Shown piece after piece: positions 44,901-53,681 of a stretch of 64,000 nt of DNA (within the stretch, counting starts at the first letter, position 1; every line of letters begins with the position of its first letter). Source of the stretch: Gammaproteobacteria bacterium. Its GTDB lineage: Bacteria; Pseudomonadota; Gammaproteobacteria; Chromatiales; Chromatiaceae. The stretch is taken from contig RZZN01000008.1 of assembly GCA_009929855.1 (NCBI GenBank), positions 1 through 64,000 on the forward strand, written 5' to 3'. Position numbers and translations under genes: made by a program. The notes under the pieces are model-generated. The model made no database searches, was not told where the DNA came from, and worked only from the letters and a program-made list of their open reading frames with translations.

Positions 44901-45881
44901 ATGGGCTCGGGTTCCCAAATCCACTACAAGCAGAACCGACTCAAGCAGCTGCGTGCCTTTTGCCACGCCGCGCGCACGGGCAGCGTGAGTGCCGCGGCTG
45001 AAAAGATCTTTCTCAGTCAGCCGACGGTCTCCTTACAGATCCAAGCATTGGAGCGTGAATTCGACACCGTGCTCTTCGAGCGGCGCGGACCCAAGATCAA
45101 GCTGACCCCGGAGGGTGATCTGCTCTTTCAGATGGCCGAGCCACTCGTCGAGGGCATGGACAAGCTGCACGAGGCATTCGCGACGCAATGTGGGCGGGTC
45201 GATCAGGGTGTGTTGAATGTTGCGGCCGGTGAGTCCACAATTCTCTATATCCTGCCGGATCCAATACGCGTCTTCGTGGATCAGTATCCAGGGATCGATC
45301 TGAAGATGCATAATGTGACCGGACGCGACGGTTTGGCGATGCTGCGCGCGGATCAGGTGGATCTCGCTGTCGGCTCCATGCTGGAGGTCCCGGACGACAT
45401 CACCTATCGTCCGTTCGTGACCTATCGGCCGACTCTCATTACTCCCAAGGACCATCCGCTCGCGGACAAGGAAACGGTGACACTGGAAGAGATCGCGCCC
45501 TATGGTCTGATCTTGCCGCCACGTCACCTGAGCACCTGGCGTCTTGTGGATCTGGTGTTCAAGCAGCACAATCTTGGATACCGTGTCACGCTCGAGGCCG
45601 GCGGCTGGGAGGTCATCAAGAAGTACGTCGAGCTCGGACTAGGCATCTCGATCGTGACTGATGTCTGTCTGACTGGCTCGGAGAATCTGAGCCGCATTCC
45701 GCTCGACCACTACTTCCCGAAACGGAGCTACGGGATCGTGTTGCGTCGCGGCAAGTTTTTGTCGCCGCAAACAAAGCGATTCATGAAGATATTGGATCAA
45801 GTCTTCGCTGATCGGATCGTGGAGCCCCACCAGCAAACCGTGGGTCATGCGGCCGATTGGGAAGACAGCTATCTGGGATGA
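44901..45881 (+). CDS. LysR-family transcriptional regulator
   Basis: A 326-residue regulator: helix-turn-helix at about 15-75 (LRAFCHAARTGSVSAAAEKIFLSQPTVSLQIQALE) and a periplasmic-binding-like effector domain (about 105-300). The target is not shown. An AT-rich element in its promoter recurs at the start of the MtrB-like gene, which hints at a shared control. It is followed by an XRE regulator. It could be CbbR- or CysB-like in role, but no diagnostic feature was seen. Confidence 0.85.
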   Translation: MGSGSQIHYKQNRLKQLRAFCHAARTGSVSAAAEKIFLSQPTVSLQIQALEREFDTVLFERRGPKIKLTPEGDLLFQMAEPLVEGMDKLHEAFATQCGRVDQGVLNVAAGESTILYILPDPIRVFVDQYPGIDLKMHNVTGRDGLAMLRADQVDLAVGSMLEVPDDITYRPFVTYRPTLITPKDHPLADKETVTLEEIAPYGLILPPRHLSTWRLVDLVFKQHNLGYRVTLEAGGWEVIKKYVELGLGISIVTDVCLTGSENLSRIPLDHYFPKRSYGIVLRRGKFLSPQTKRFMKILDQVFADRIVEPHQQTVGHAADWEDSYLG

Positions 45882-46055
45882 GGCGGGATCGGCTGCGCGG
45901 GTGCATCGTCAGGTCAACGAGATCCATCGTTTGAGCGAGCGATACCTTTGCTTGCCGTCCCCACGAAACGATGGGCGTCTACCTGCACTGATTCGCATGG
46001 CAGTCACCCGCATCCATGAACTATCGACATAGGGTCATTTCGAATCTTGAAAACC

Positions 46056-46391
46056 ATGGATCTCACAAAACGTATCGGACAACGCCTGCGTGCAGCCCGA
46101 CATGACCAGAAACTCAGCCTGTCGGAGCTCTCCGCCCGCACTGGCTCGCTCTCCAAGTCCAGGATCAGCAATTATGAGCAGGGCATCCGGCGCATGGGCC
46201 TGGAAGAGGCGCAGGAGTTGGCGAATGCGCTCGGGACGGTGACCCCGACCTATCTACTCTGTCTGGAAGACACGGATCCGCTCACCCAGCAGGAGCGTGA
46301 GCTGGTTCAGTATTTCCGCCATGCCGACGAGCGCGGACGCGAGACCATCCTGAAGATGGCCGCGGCTCAATCGGATTTCACCATCGAGTAA
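46056..46391 (+). CDS. XRE-family helix-turn-helix regulator
   Basis: A 111-residue protein with an N-terminal HTH (about 5-65: IGQRLRAARHDQKLSLSELSARTGSLSKSRISNYEQG). A short C-terminal helix region follows (LTQQERELVQYFRHADERGRETIL), as in phage-repressor-like and stress regulators. The ATG at 46056 is preferred over a TTG at 46047. There is no adjacent toxin or phage gene. It converges on the first Mrp cluster. Confidence 0.8.
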   Translation: MDLTKRIGQRLRAARHDQKLSLSELSARTGSLSKSRISNYEQGIRRMGLEEAQELANALGTVTPTYLLCLEDTDPLTQQERELVQYFRHADERGRETILKMAAAQSDFTIE

Positions 46392-46467
46392 GTCGTTCCA
46401 CGGGGTCGTCGGTTTGGTCCCGATCGCTCGCGGTCGAACCGATGCAAGCCCTGATTCCACGCGTGTA

Positions 46468-46498
46468 AAGCGCTGGCACCTGATCGGTGCCAGTGCTT
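46468..46498. terminator. hairpin between convergent transcripts
   Basis: A 13-bp stem (46468-46480 with 46486-46498, one G-T pair) around TGATC lies between the XRE gene and the end of the antiporter operon. There is no T-run, so it is a possible bidirectional terminator or mRNA end stabiliser. Confidence 0.45.
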
Positions 46499-46568
46499 GC
46501 TCCAGGTCTCGATCCAGATCGCGCCATCTCCTTGTCAGGTCGCGCGCGGAGCCATCCGCGAGTGCGTC

Positions 46569-48368
46569 TCAGCGTATGTAGAGCAGCAGGCTTGCCCCGA
46601 GCATGATGGCGACCCAGAGCACCATGCTGCCGGTGGGGCGGGTGCGTGCCAGTGCACCTTGAGGACCATTGTGGGCCGCAAGCGCGTCGATCAGACGCGC
46701 TGTCGCGGCGCGCGCGCGCCCTTCTAGACGAGCATGCGCGCTTGCGACACGATCGGCGAGCCGCAGACCCAGTGCATGAAATGACCTGCGGTAGAACCAA
46801 TCGAGGTCGAGACTGATCGTCAGTGTGCGTTTCATCTGATCGAGCATCACGAAGAAGGCGAAACCGGCGAACAAGAGCAGCTGCAGCTGAGTCATCACAT
46901 GCTCGAATGTGTAGGGTCGATAGGTCACCGGATAGGGGAGGATGGCATAGAGCAGGCCGGGGAAGACACCGATCAGGATGCAGAGCCCCGAGAGCAGCCA
47001 CATGGCCGCGCGCATGGTCTGGGGCGGCTCGGCGGGGCGCAAGCCGGAGTCGCGCTGGAAGAAGACGAACCAGGGAAACTTGATGCCGGCGTGGAGAAAG
47101 ACGCCGGCCGAGGCAGCGAGCAAGAGTAGCCAGACGATCAGCAATCCCTCATCGGCCGCCGCGGAGGTCTCGAGTGACTTGGTCACGAATCCGGACGTCA
47201 ACGGGAAGGCCGAGATCGCGAGTGCCCCGACGATGCCGTGCATGGCGGTGATGGGCATGCTCTGGAAGAGACCACCCAGATCGGTGCACTTGCGCTTGCC
47301 GGTCATCAGCAGGACGCCACCAGCCGACATCAGCAGCAGCGCCTTGTAGATGATATGGGCGAAGGCGTGGGCGGCGGCGCCATTCAGGGCCAGCTCGGTG
47401 CCGATGCCGATGGCGCAGACCATGAATCCGACTTGGTTGACGATGCTGTAGGCCAGGATACGCCGCATGTCATTCTCCAGCAGCGCGTAGATGATGCCGT
47501 AGAAGACCATGTAGAGACCGATCCAGATGAGGATCTCGGTGCCAGGGAAGACCATCAGCAGGGCAAAGACCGCGGTCTTGGTGGTGAAGGCCGAGAGGAC
47601 CACCATGCCGCTCGGGGTGGCCTCGGGATAGGCGTCGGGGATCCAGGCCGAGAGAGGCGGCGCGCCAGCATTGACCAGGAAACCGATCAGGATGAGGATC
47701 GCGGGCCAGCTGTCGGTGCCCAGCGGGGTCAGGGCGAGCGAGCCGGTCTCGACGAGATGTCCGACGATGCCCGCCATGAGCACGACGCCCCCCAGCAGAT
47801 GCACGAGCAGATAGCGCAGACTCGCGCCGCGCGCGCGCGCGGTGCCGGCGGCGAAGATGATGGTGGTGGAGCCCAGGGCCATCAGCTCCCAATAGATGAA
47901 GAGCGTGAGCAGATCACCGGCGAAGGTGACGCCGATCGCCGATCCCGCGTAGAGTAGTGTCGCAGTGACCTCCAATGGTCGGGCCTGGCCGAGACCATAG
48001 AGCCCACCGGCAAAGGCCATGATGGCGAAGACGGTGGCGAATAGCCGGCCCTCGGCCGTCGCATGGACCGGCGCGAGCCGAGCGTCGAGAAAGCCGATCG
48101 ACAGGCTGGCATCGGCCGGGACCAGCCAGACCAGGACCAGGGTCAGGATGGGCAGCCCCAGCACCAAGGCGCGGCGGGTCTCGGCGGTCACGAATGGAAT
48201 GAGCGCGGCGCCAAGGATCATCACCAGGCCGGGTGGAAAGAGGCGCCACAACAGCAGTGATCCCAATGCCAGGAGCGTGAGTGCGGTGGCGATCGGCTTG
48301 CGGTGCGCCGTTTCTCGCACCGGTCTCGCAAGCACGCCGAGCATGGGCGGCAAGGCTGGCTTAAGCAT
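46569..48368 (-). CDS. MrpD/NuoL-like antiporter subunit (third in cluster 1)
   Basis: A 599-residue protein with about 15 membrane helices of the proton-conducting transporter family. The glutamate of helix 5 is in YWELMALGS. The helix-7 region reads NAGAPPLSAWIPDAYPEAT, with Asn where MrpD/NuoM have Lys. AFTTKTAVFALL and YSIVNQVGFM follow. A C-terminal extension with an extra helix resembles NuoL or MrpA N-terminal tails. The ATG at 48368 overlaps the stop of the 86-residue gene by eight bases. It is last in cluster 1. Confidence 0.85.
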   Translation of the reverse strand: MLKPALPPMLGVLARPVRETAHRKPIATALTLLALGSLLLWRLFPPGLVMILGAALIPFVTAETRRALVLGLPILTLVLVWLVPADASLSIGFLDARLAPVHATAEGRLFATVFAIMAFAGGLYGLGQARPLEVTATLLYAGSAIGVTFAGDLLTLFIYWELMALGSTTIIFAAGTARARGASLRYLLVHLLGGVVLMAGIVGHLVETGSLALTPLGTDSWPAILILIGFLVNAGAPPLSAWIPDAYPEATPSGMVVLSAFTTKTAVFALLMVFPGTEILIWIGLYMVFYGIIYALLENDMRRILAYSIVNQVGFMVCAIGIGTELALNGAAAHAFAHIIYKALLLMSAGGVLLMTGKRKCTDLGGLFQSMPITAMHGIVGALAISAFPLTSGFVTKSLETSAAADEGLLIVWLLLLAASAGVFLHAGIKFPWFVFFQRDSGLRPAEPPQTMRAAMWLLSGLCILIGVFPGLLYAILPYPVTYRPYTFEHVMTQLQLLLFAGFAFFVMLDQMKRTLTISLDLDWFYRRSFHALGLRLADRVASAHARLEGRARAATARLIDALAAHNGPQGALARTRPTGSMVLWVAIMLGASLLLYIR

Positions 48369-48621
48369 CGTAGTAGGTATCGTCGCGCTTGATGAAACGG
48401 CCAAGAAACTTGGCCAGGGCCACCATCCAGGCGCAGCTGATGAATCCGAACCAGGCGAAGAAACCCGGACTGGTATCCAGGCTGAAGCGCTCCGCCGGAA
48501 AATGATGATGCACCTGGATGAAGAGACCCGGCAGCAGTGTCAGCGCCAGGATCGTGATCTGAATCGCCCAAAGCTTCGGTCGATTCTCCTTGCGATAGAG
48601 CCAGTGTATCTGTTCGGCCAT
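48361..48621 (-). CDS. small two-helix membrane protein of antiporter cluster
   Basis: An 86-residue protein with two membrane helices (about 17-35 and 53-72) and the motif HHHFPAERF...GFFAWFGFISC...AKFLGRFIKRDDTYYD. Similar small proteins with a GF-C-AK-LG-YY pattern accompany MrpD-like genes in other bacteria (memory of family, no name known). It sits between two antiporter-like subunits, overlapping the next by eight bases, so it is likely a structural subunit of that complex (inference). Confidence 0.7.
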   Translation of the reverse strand: MAEQIHWLYRKENRPKLWAIQITILALTLLPGLFIQVHHHFPAERFSLDTSPGFFAWFGFISCAWMVALAKFLGRFIKRDDTYYDA

Positions 48622-48802
48622 GGAGGATCCTCTGCTTGCAAAGCCCGTCCGTGCGTGCTCGACGAGGCGACGTTTCGATTCAGATCGAGCGGGCAGCATC
48701 TCCCGATGCCTGCCGATGGCCGGGCCCACTCGATCAGCCAGCGCACGCGATTCGGCTTGCCACCGCCCGGCACGCGCATCCCCAGGATCCCTGCCACGCG
48801 CC

Positions 48803-50269
48803 TCAGTCCGCAACCATCGCCCGCGCCAGATCCAATGGGATCTGATGGAAGAAGAAGAGCAGGATCGTCAGTGTCGCGGTGGCGGTGAGGGCGATCAGGA
48901 TCGGTCGTGGCGCCTCGCCGTGGTGAGCGGGCGGGGCCGCCGGATCGGGCGGGCTGAAGGCGCGCACCAGGATTGGCAAGAAATAGGCCGCGTTCAACAG
49001 CGTCGAGAGGATGATGACCATCACGACCAATATCCGATCCGTCTCGAAGGCGCCGAGCAACAGGTACCACTTGGAGAGAAAACCCGCTGCCGGTGGTACC
49101 CCGATCATGGAGAGCGCGCCGATCGCGAAGGCACCCATGGTCCAGGGCATACGCCAGCCGATGCCTTGAAGCTGCGAGATCTCGGTCTTGTGCGCGGCCG
49201 TGTAGATCGCGCCGGCGGCGAAGAACAAGGTGATCTTGCCGAAGGCGTGGGCCGCGATGTGCATGGCCGCGCCGATCGCCGAGATGGGGGCGAGGATGGC
49301 CGCGCCCAGGGTGACATACGCCAGTTGACTGACCGTCGAGTAGGCGAGTCGCTTCTTCAGATTGTCCTGACGCAGCGCGATCAGCGAGGCCAGGATGATG
49401 GTCAAGCTGGCCACGTAGAGCAGCCACTCTGCCCAGGACTCCCCGGAGAGTGTCTCGATCCCGAAGATGTAGAGGATCACCTTGAGGATGCTGAAGACGC
49501 CCGCCTTGACCACGGCCACGGCATGCAAGAGTGCGCTGACCGGAGTCGGTGCCACCATCGCGGCCGGCAGCCAGCGGTGCAGTGGCATCAATGCGGCCTT
49601 GCCGATCCCGAACATGAAGAGTCCGAGCAGGAGTCCGAGCAAGGGTCCTTCAAGCGTCCCGGCGAGGATGCCCCCGGGGACGAAATCGGTGGTGCCGGTC
49701 AGGGCCCAGGTCCAGACGATCGCCGGCAGGAGCAGACCGATCGAGGTGGCGATCAACAATCCGAGATAGGTCCGCCCGCCTTGCTGTGCCGCCTGATCGC
49801 CCTTGTGGGTGACGAGCGGGTAGGTCGAGAGTGTCAGGATCTCGTAGAAGATGAAGAGGGTGACGAGATTGGCCGAGAAGGCCAGGCCCAGCGTGGCCCA
49901 GATCGAGAGCGCGAAGAAGACATAGAACCGGGTTTGGTGTCCTTCGCGATTCCCGCGCATGTAGCCGATCGAGTAGAGCGAGGCGATCGGCCAGAGGAGG
50001 GTGGCGATGGTGGCGAACAGCATGCCGAGCGGCTCGACGTGGAACGCGACCCTGATGCCGGGGATGATCTCGCCGAGTGTCCAAGTCGGACGGGCGCCGC
50101 CGAGGACGCTTGCCAGTAGGCTCGAGACGATCAACAGGAGCAGGCTGGCGGTGATCAGGGTGACGGCCTCGCGCCGGTTGGGCCAGTGGCGGGCGAGGAG
50201 GATCCCGAGCACCCCGAGCAGGGGCAATGTCAGCGCCAGGATGATGCGCAAGGCGTCCCAGTCCATCAT
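48803..50269 (-). CDS. mnhD: MrpD-like antiporter subunit (second in cluster 1)
   Basis: A 488-residue protein with 14 predicted helices. Key residues: Glu in FYEILTLSTYPLV, Lys in GKAALMPLHRWLPAAMVAPTPVSALLHA, and AYSTVSQLAYVTLG. This is a complete proton-conducting unit. The first ATG (50269) overlaps the stop of the preceding MrpD gene by ATGA. The 181 bases between its stop and the 86-residue gene hold no supported gene. Confidence 0.88.
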   Translation of the reverse strand: MMDWDALRIILALTLPLLGVLGILLARHWPNRREAVTLITASLLLLIVSSLLASVLGGARPTWTLGEIIPGIRVAFHVEPLGMLFATIATLLWPIASLYSIGYMRGNREGHQTRFYVFFALSIWATLGLAFSANLVTLFIFYEILTLSTYPLVTHKGDQAAQQGGRTYLGLLIATSIGLLLPAIVWTWALTGTTDFVPGGILAGTLEGPLLGLLLGLFMFGIGKAALMPLHRWLPAAMVAPTPVSALLHAVAVVKAGVFSILKVILYIFGIETLSGESWAEWLLYVASLTIILASLIALRQDNLKKRLAYSTVSQLAYVTLGAAILAPISAIGAAMHIAAHAFGKITLFFAAGAIYTAAHKTEISQLQGIGWRMPWTMGAFAIGALSMIGVPPAAGFLSKWYLLLGAFETDRILVVMVIILSTLLNAAYFLPILVRAFSPPDPAAPPAHHGEAPRPILIALTATATLTILLFFFHQIPLDLARAMVAD

Positions 50270-51744
50270 CCAGCTCCGAACAGGGTGCGCGCCGCCGCAC
50301 CACCAAAGCCAGTGGTGAGACTCGAGTCGATGCCGAAATAGAGATTGGCGAGCACCAGGATCCAGGTTGGCGCCAGCAACGAGATGGGCGCCTCGGACAC
50401 GACGAGCGCGCCGCTGGGGCGCTCGCGGAAGTAGGCCGATTCCACCACTCGCCAGATGTAGACCACCGCGATCAGCGAGCTGATCAACACCAGCACGACC
50501 AGTGGCCACCAGCCACGCTCCATGGCCGCGAGGATCAGGTACCACTTGGAGAGGAATCCCACGGTGAGCGGAACTCCGATCAGACTCAAGCCGCCGATCA
50601 CGAATGCCGCCATGGTCAGAGGCATCTGCCGGGCGATCCCCGCCAGCTCATCGAGATCGCTGCTGCCGATGCGATAGATGATGGCGCCCAGGGCGAGAAA
50701 GAGTGCGCCCTTCATCATGGCGTGATTGAAGATGTGCAAGAGTGAGGCGGTGAGTCCAGTGAGGCTGGCCATGCCGAGGCCCAACATCATGTAGCCGATC
50801 TGCGCGACCGATGAATAGGCCAGCAGACGCTTGACATCTTGCTGGAAGACTGCGGCCACCGAGGCGATCAGGACACCCGCCGCGGCGAACGGGAGCAGGA
50901 GCCATTCCAGATGCATGGCGGTGAAGCTGAAACCCCCGCCGAAGACCGTATAGATGAATCGGATCATCGCGTAGAGCGCGACCTTGGTCGCAGTGGCCGC
51001 CAGGAAGGCGGTCACGACCGATGGGGCGAAGGTATAGGCGTTGGGGAGCCAGAGATGCAATGGAAACATGGCCAGCTTCAGGGCCAGACCCACCGTGATG
51101 AAGGCGAATGCTGTGCGGAGGGTGCGGCTGTGCTCCAGTGGGTCGATCCGCTGCGCCAGATCGGCCATGTTGAGCGTGCCGGTCATCATGTAGAGTAGGC
51201 CCACCCCGATGATGAAGAAGGTCGCGCCGATCGTGCCCATGATGAGGTATTGATAGGCCGCGGTGAGCGCTCGGCGGTCCTTGCCGAGACTGATCAGCGC
51301 GTAGGTCGAGAGTGAGGAGACCTCCAGCAATACGAAGAGATTGAAGGCATCGCCGGTGATGGTCATGCCGAGCAGGCCGGCGAGACACAGCAGCAGCAGC
51401 GTGAACACCAGCGTCTGCTGCTCGGGGGGGATCTCTCGCTCCACGCTGCGTCTGGCGTAGGGGATCACGAGCGCGGCGATCAGCGAGACCATCAGCAAGA
51501 CATAGGCCGAGAGGCGATCGACCACCAACTCGATGCCCCAGGGTGCCGGCCAATCACCGAAGGCATAACGGATGACCTCGCCATCCTTGACCAGCCAGGC
51601 CAGGGTGAGGCTGATGGCCAACCCGATCCAAGCGATGAGCGTGGTGAGCAACCAGGCGCCACGCCCACGTCCGAGGAGCAGACAAAGCGGCGCGCCCAGC
51701 AGTGGCAGCACCACTTGCAGGGCCGGAAGGTTCTCGGTGATCAC
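50266..51744 (-). CDS. mnhD: MrpD/MbhH antiporter subunit (first in cluster 1)
   Basis: A 492-residue protein of the MrpD/NuoN family with 14 helices. Glu in FVLLEVSSLSTYALIS and Lys in LKLAMFPLHLWLPNAYTFAPS are the conserved proton-path residues. YSSVAQIGYMMLG and SKWYLILAA are also present. It starts with GTG at 51744, overlapping the MrpC stop. It occupies the MbhH position in the order of the cluster. Confidence 0.92.
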   Translation of the reverse strand: MITENLPALQVVLPLLGAPLCLLLGRGRGAWLLTTLIAWIGLAISLTLAWLVKDGEVIRYAFGDWPAPWGIELVVDRLSAYVLLMVSLIAALVIPYARRSVEREIPPEQQTLVFTLLLLCLAGLLGMTITGDAFNLFVLLEVSSLSTYALISLGKDRRALTAAYQYLIMGTIGATFFIIGVGLLYMMTGTLNMADLAQRIDPLEHSRTLRTAFAFITVGLALKLAMFPLHLWLPNAYTFAPSVVTAFLAATATKVALYAMIRFIYTVFGGGFSFTAMHLEWLLLPFAAAGVLIASVAAVFQQDVKRLLAYSSVAQIGYMMLGLGMASLTGLTASLLHIFNHAMMKGALFLALGAIIYRIGSSDLDELAGIARQMPLTMAAFVIGGLSLIGVPLTVGFLSKWYLILAAMERGWWPLVVLVLISSLIAVVYIWRVVESAYFRERPSGALVVSEAPISLLAPTWILVLANLYFGIDSSLTTGFGGAAARTLFGAG

Positions 51745-52094
51745 GCGCGCTTGTCCTTGGCGTAGATCTCGTCCTCCTCGACGGTTCCGTAGGCATCCTT
51801 GATGCGCACCGCGAGCGCGAGACCCAGGGCCGTGGTGGCCACCCCCACGACGATGGCCGTGAGGATCAACACGTGTGGCAGTGGATTGGAATAGACCGCG
51901 CCCTCGACATGCAGGATGGGCGCGGTTCCGCCGGCGACCTTGCCCATCGAGATGTAGAGCAGGAAGACCGAGGTTTGAAAGACGTTGAGACCAATGATCT
52001 TGGTGACCAGGTTGCCGCGGGCGATGACCACATAGAAGCCGATCATCATCAGGATGAAGATGACCCAATAATTGAACTTGCCGAGTAGCTCCAT
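51741..52094 (-). CDS. mnhC: MrpC/MbhG antiporter subunit (NuoK-like)
   Basis: A 117-residue three-helix protein of the MrpC/NuoK family: GKFNYWVIFILMMIGFYVVI, GLNVFQTSVFLLYI, DPLPHV-like NPLPHVLILTAIVVGVATTA. The ATG at 52094 starts one base after the MrpB stop. It has a charged C-terminus (EEDEIYAKDKRA). Confidence 0.92.
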   Translation of the reverse strand: MELLGKFNYWVIFILMMIGFYVVIARGNLVTKIIGLNVFQTSVFLLYISMGKVAGGTAPILHVEGAVYSNPLPHVLILTAIVVGVATTALGLALAVRIKDAYGTVEEDEIYAKDKRA

Positions 52095-52095
52095 C

Positions 52096-52512
52096 TCAGT
52101 CCAACCGTGCCATGAAGGCATAGAAGATCATCAGCATGACCGATGCGACGGTGATGCCGACACCCAACTCGACGAACAGGATCCCGTAATGCTGGCCGTG
52201 CAGTGGATCATGGGCCAAGACCGAGTAGTTGAGATAGTGCCCACCGCGCAGCATGCCCAGCAGACCGACGCCACCGTAGATCAGGACCCCGATGGCCATC
52301 AGCGGTCTGAGCAGGGCTGGCGGGACCAGTGCCATGGCATGCTCCAGGCCGACTGCGAGCGCGTACAGGATGATCCCGGCGGCAAAGATGACCCCGGCCT
52401 GAAAGCCGCCGCCTGGACCGAAGTCGCCATGGAATTGCACATAGAGCGCGAAGAGCAGGATGAAGGGGAAGAGCAGCTTGGCGATGACGCCAATGATCTC
52501 GTCCTTATCCAT
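52096..52512 (-). CDS. mnhB: MrpB/MbhF antiporter subunit
   Basis: A 138-residue four-helix protein of the MnhB family: KLLFPFILLFALYVQFHGDFGPGGGFQAGVI is the signature, with GPGGGFQAG. The chosen ATG at 52512 overlaps the stop of the preceding gene by eight bases; the longer frame to 52545 only adds Arg/Ala-rich residues. Confidence 0.9.
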   Translation of the reverse strand: MDKDEIIGVIAKLLFPFILLFALYVQFHGDFGPGGGFQAGVIFAAGIILYALAVGLEHAMALVPPALLRPLMAIGVLIYGGVGLLGMLRGGHYLNYSVLAHDPLHGQHYGILFVELGVGITVASVMLMIFYAFMARLD

Positions 52513-53095
52513 GCTCGCTCTCCGACTCGCTCGGGCGGCTGGCATCCTCGGGCGACTGGGCGCGCGTCGGCGCGCGGCGCCGGATGCCCAACAGCGCCAG
52601 CACGCCGACGCCAGCGGTGAAGATCACCGCGGTCTCTCCGAGCGTGTCGAAGCCGCGGTAGGAGGCCAGGATCGAGGTGACCATATTCGGCATCCCGATC
52701 TCGTGTGGAGAATCCTCGATATAGCGGGGCGCCACGTGTTGATGGACAGGGGCCAATGGATCACCGAAGCGCGGCATGTCCGCAGTGCCCCAGATCAGGA
52801 CCGCGCCGGTGACGATGACCACGGTCATCGGCAACGCAACGGATTGTGCGCGCAGCCTCTGACGATAGCCGGTGCGTGCCAGGGTCGTCAGCACCAGGAC
52901 AGTGGAGATGCCAGCGCCGACCGCGGCCTCGGTGAAGGCCACGTCCACCGCGTCCAAGGTGATGAAGAGGCTGGCGGCGAGCAGGCTGTAGATGCTGAAC
53001 AGCATGGTCACCGCGAAGAGGCTTCTGATCCAGAGCGCCGCGGTGGCGGTGGCGACCAGCATGAGCAGAAGCGCGACTGTGATCAGGTGCTCGAT
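52505..53095 (-). CDS. fused MbhD (DUF4040)-MbhE-like antiporter subunit
   Basis: A 196-residue membrane protein matching the C-terminal part of MrpA. The first half is DUF4040/MbhD (LFAVTMLFSIYSLLAASLFI, DAVDVAFTEAAVGAGISTVL), the second MbhE-like (RGFDTLGETAVIFTAGVGVLALLG). The start is unusual: the first in-frame ATG (53062) would cut off the first helix. A strong GAGGAG site sits about seven bases before an ATC codon at 53095, where relatives would have ATG, giving IEHLITVALLLM at the N-terminus. CTG at 53086 is another option. It overlaps the MrpG stop. Confidence 0.8.
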   Translation of the reverse strand: MEHLITVALLLMLVATATAALWIRSLFAVTMLFSIYSLLAASLFITLDAVDVAFTEAAVGAGISTVLVLTTLARTGYRQRLRAQSVALPMTVVIVTGAVLIWGTADMPRFGDPLAPVHQHVAPRYIEDSPHEIGMPNMVTSILASYRGFDTLGETAVIFTAGVGVLALLGIRRRAPTRAQSPEDASRPSESESEHG

Positions 53096-53412
53096 GGCGG
53101 CTCTCCTCGCTGCGCAAGCTGTGGTTGCAAGCCATCCTGCCGCGCGGCGCGCGCGAGCGCGTGGCTCGCCGCCGGGCTGGTATGCCAGAGGAAGAGCAGG
53201 ATGAAGACCAGCTTGACCGTGACCAGGGTGAATCCGGATTGGAGCATCAAGCCGCCCAAGATCAGTCCGGCGCTCAGGGTGTCGGTGACACCGACGGCGT
53301 GGATGCGGGTGTAGAAGTCGGGGAATCGAATCATTCCCCAGGCCCCGGAGACCCCGAGGAAGACCCCTCCGGCGAGCAGGACGGTGGTCAAGAGATCCCA
53401 GAGCAGGCTCAT
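53083..53412 (-). CDS. mnhG: MrpG/MbhC antiporter subunit
   Basis: A 109-residue protein of the MnhG/PhaG family: three helices, with GVSGAWGMIRFPDFYTRIHAVGVTDTL being the signature (FPDFYTRIHA). The ATG at 53412 overlaps the MrpF stop. Confidence 0.92.
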   Translation of the reverse strand: MSLLWDLLTTVLLAGGVFLGVSGAWGMIRFPDFYTRIHAVGVTDTLSAGLILGGLMLQSGFTLVTVKLVFILLFLWHTSPAASHALARAARQDGLQPQLAQRGEPPSST

Positions 53413-53681
53413 CTCCCATTCTCCCGCGAGGTTCGCTCGACGAATTTCAGCAGGATGATCACACCGATGAAATTCATCAGCGCATAGGTGATGGCGATAT
53501 CGAGAAAATCCGGTCGATCGGTCAGGAAACCGTAGACCGCGAGGAGGAGCACGGTCTTGGTCCCGAAGGCATTGGCGGCCAGCACCCGGTCGTAGACGCT
53601 CGGACCGATGAAGCCACGGATCAATGCCAACAGCATCACGACAAGGATCCCGAGCGCGGCGCCGGCATAGATCAGGGTCAT
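53409..53681 (-). CDS. mnhF: MrpF/MbhB antiporter subunit
   Basis: A 90-residue three-helix protein of the MnhF/PhaF family with RGFIGPSVYDRVLAANAFGTKTVLLL, whose GPSVYDRVLA motif is diagnostic. It overlaps both neighbours by ATGA. Confidence 0.92.
   Translation of the reverse strand: MTLIYAGAALGILVVMLLALIRGFIGPSVYDRVLAANAFGTKTVLLLAVYGFLTDRPDFLDIAITYALMNFIGVIILLKFVERTSRENGR

Noticed and set aside
49000-50119. A 499-codon plus-strand frame opposite the MrpD-like gene
   Set aside because: Very Asp/Glu/Gly/Arg-rich with no fold, typical of the antisense of membrane protein genes.
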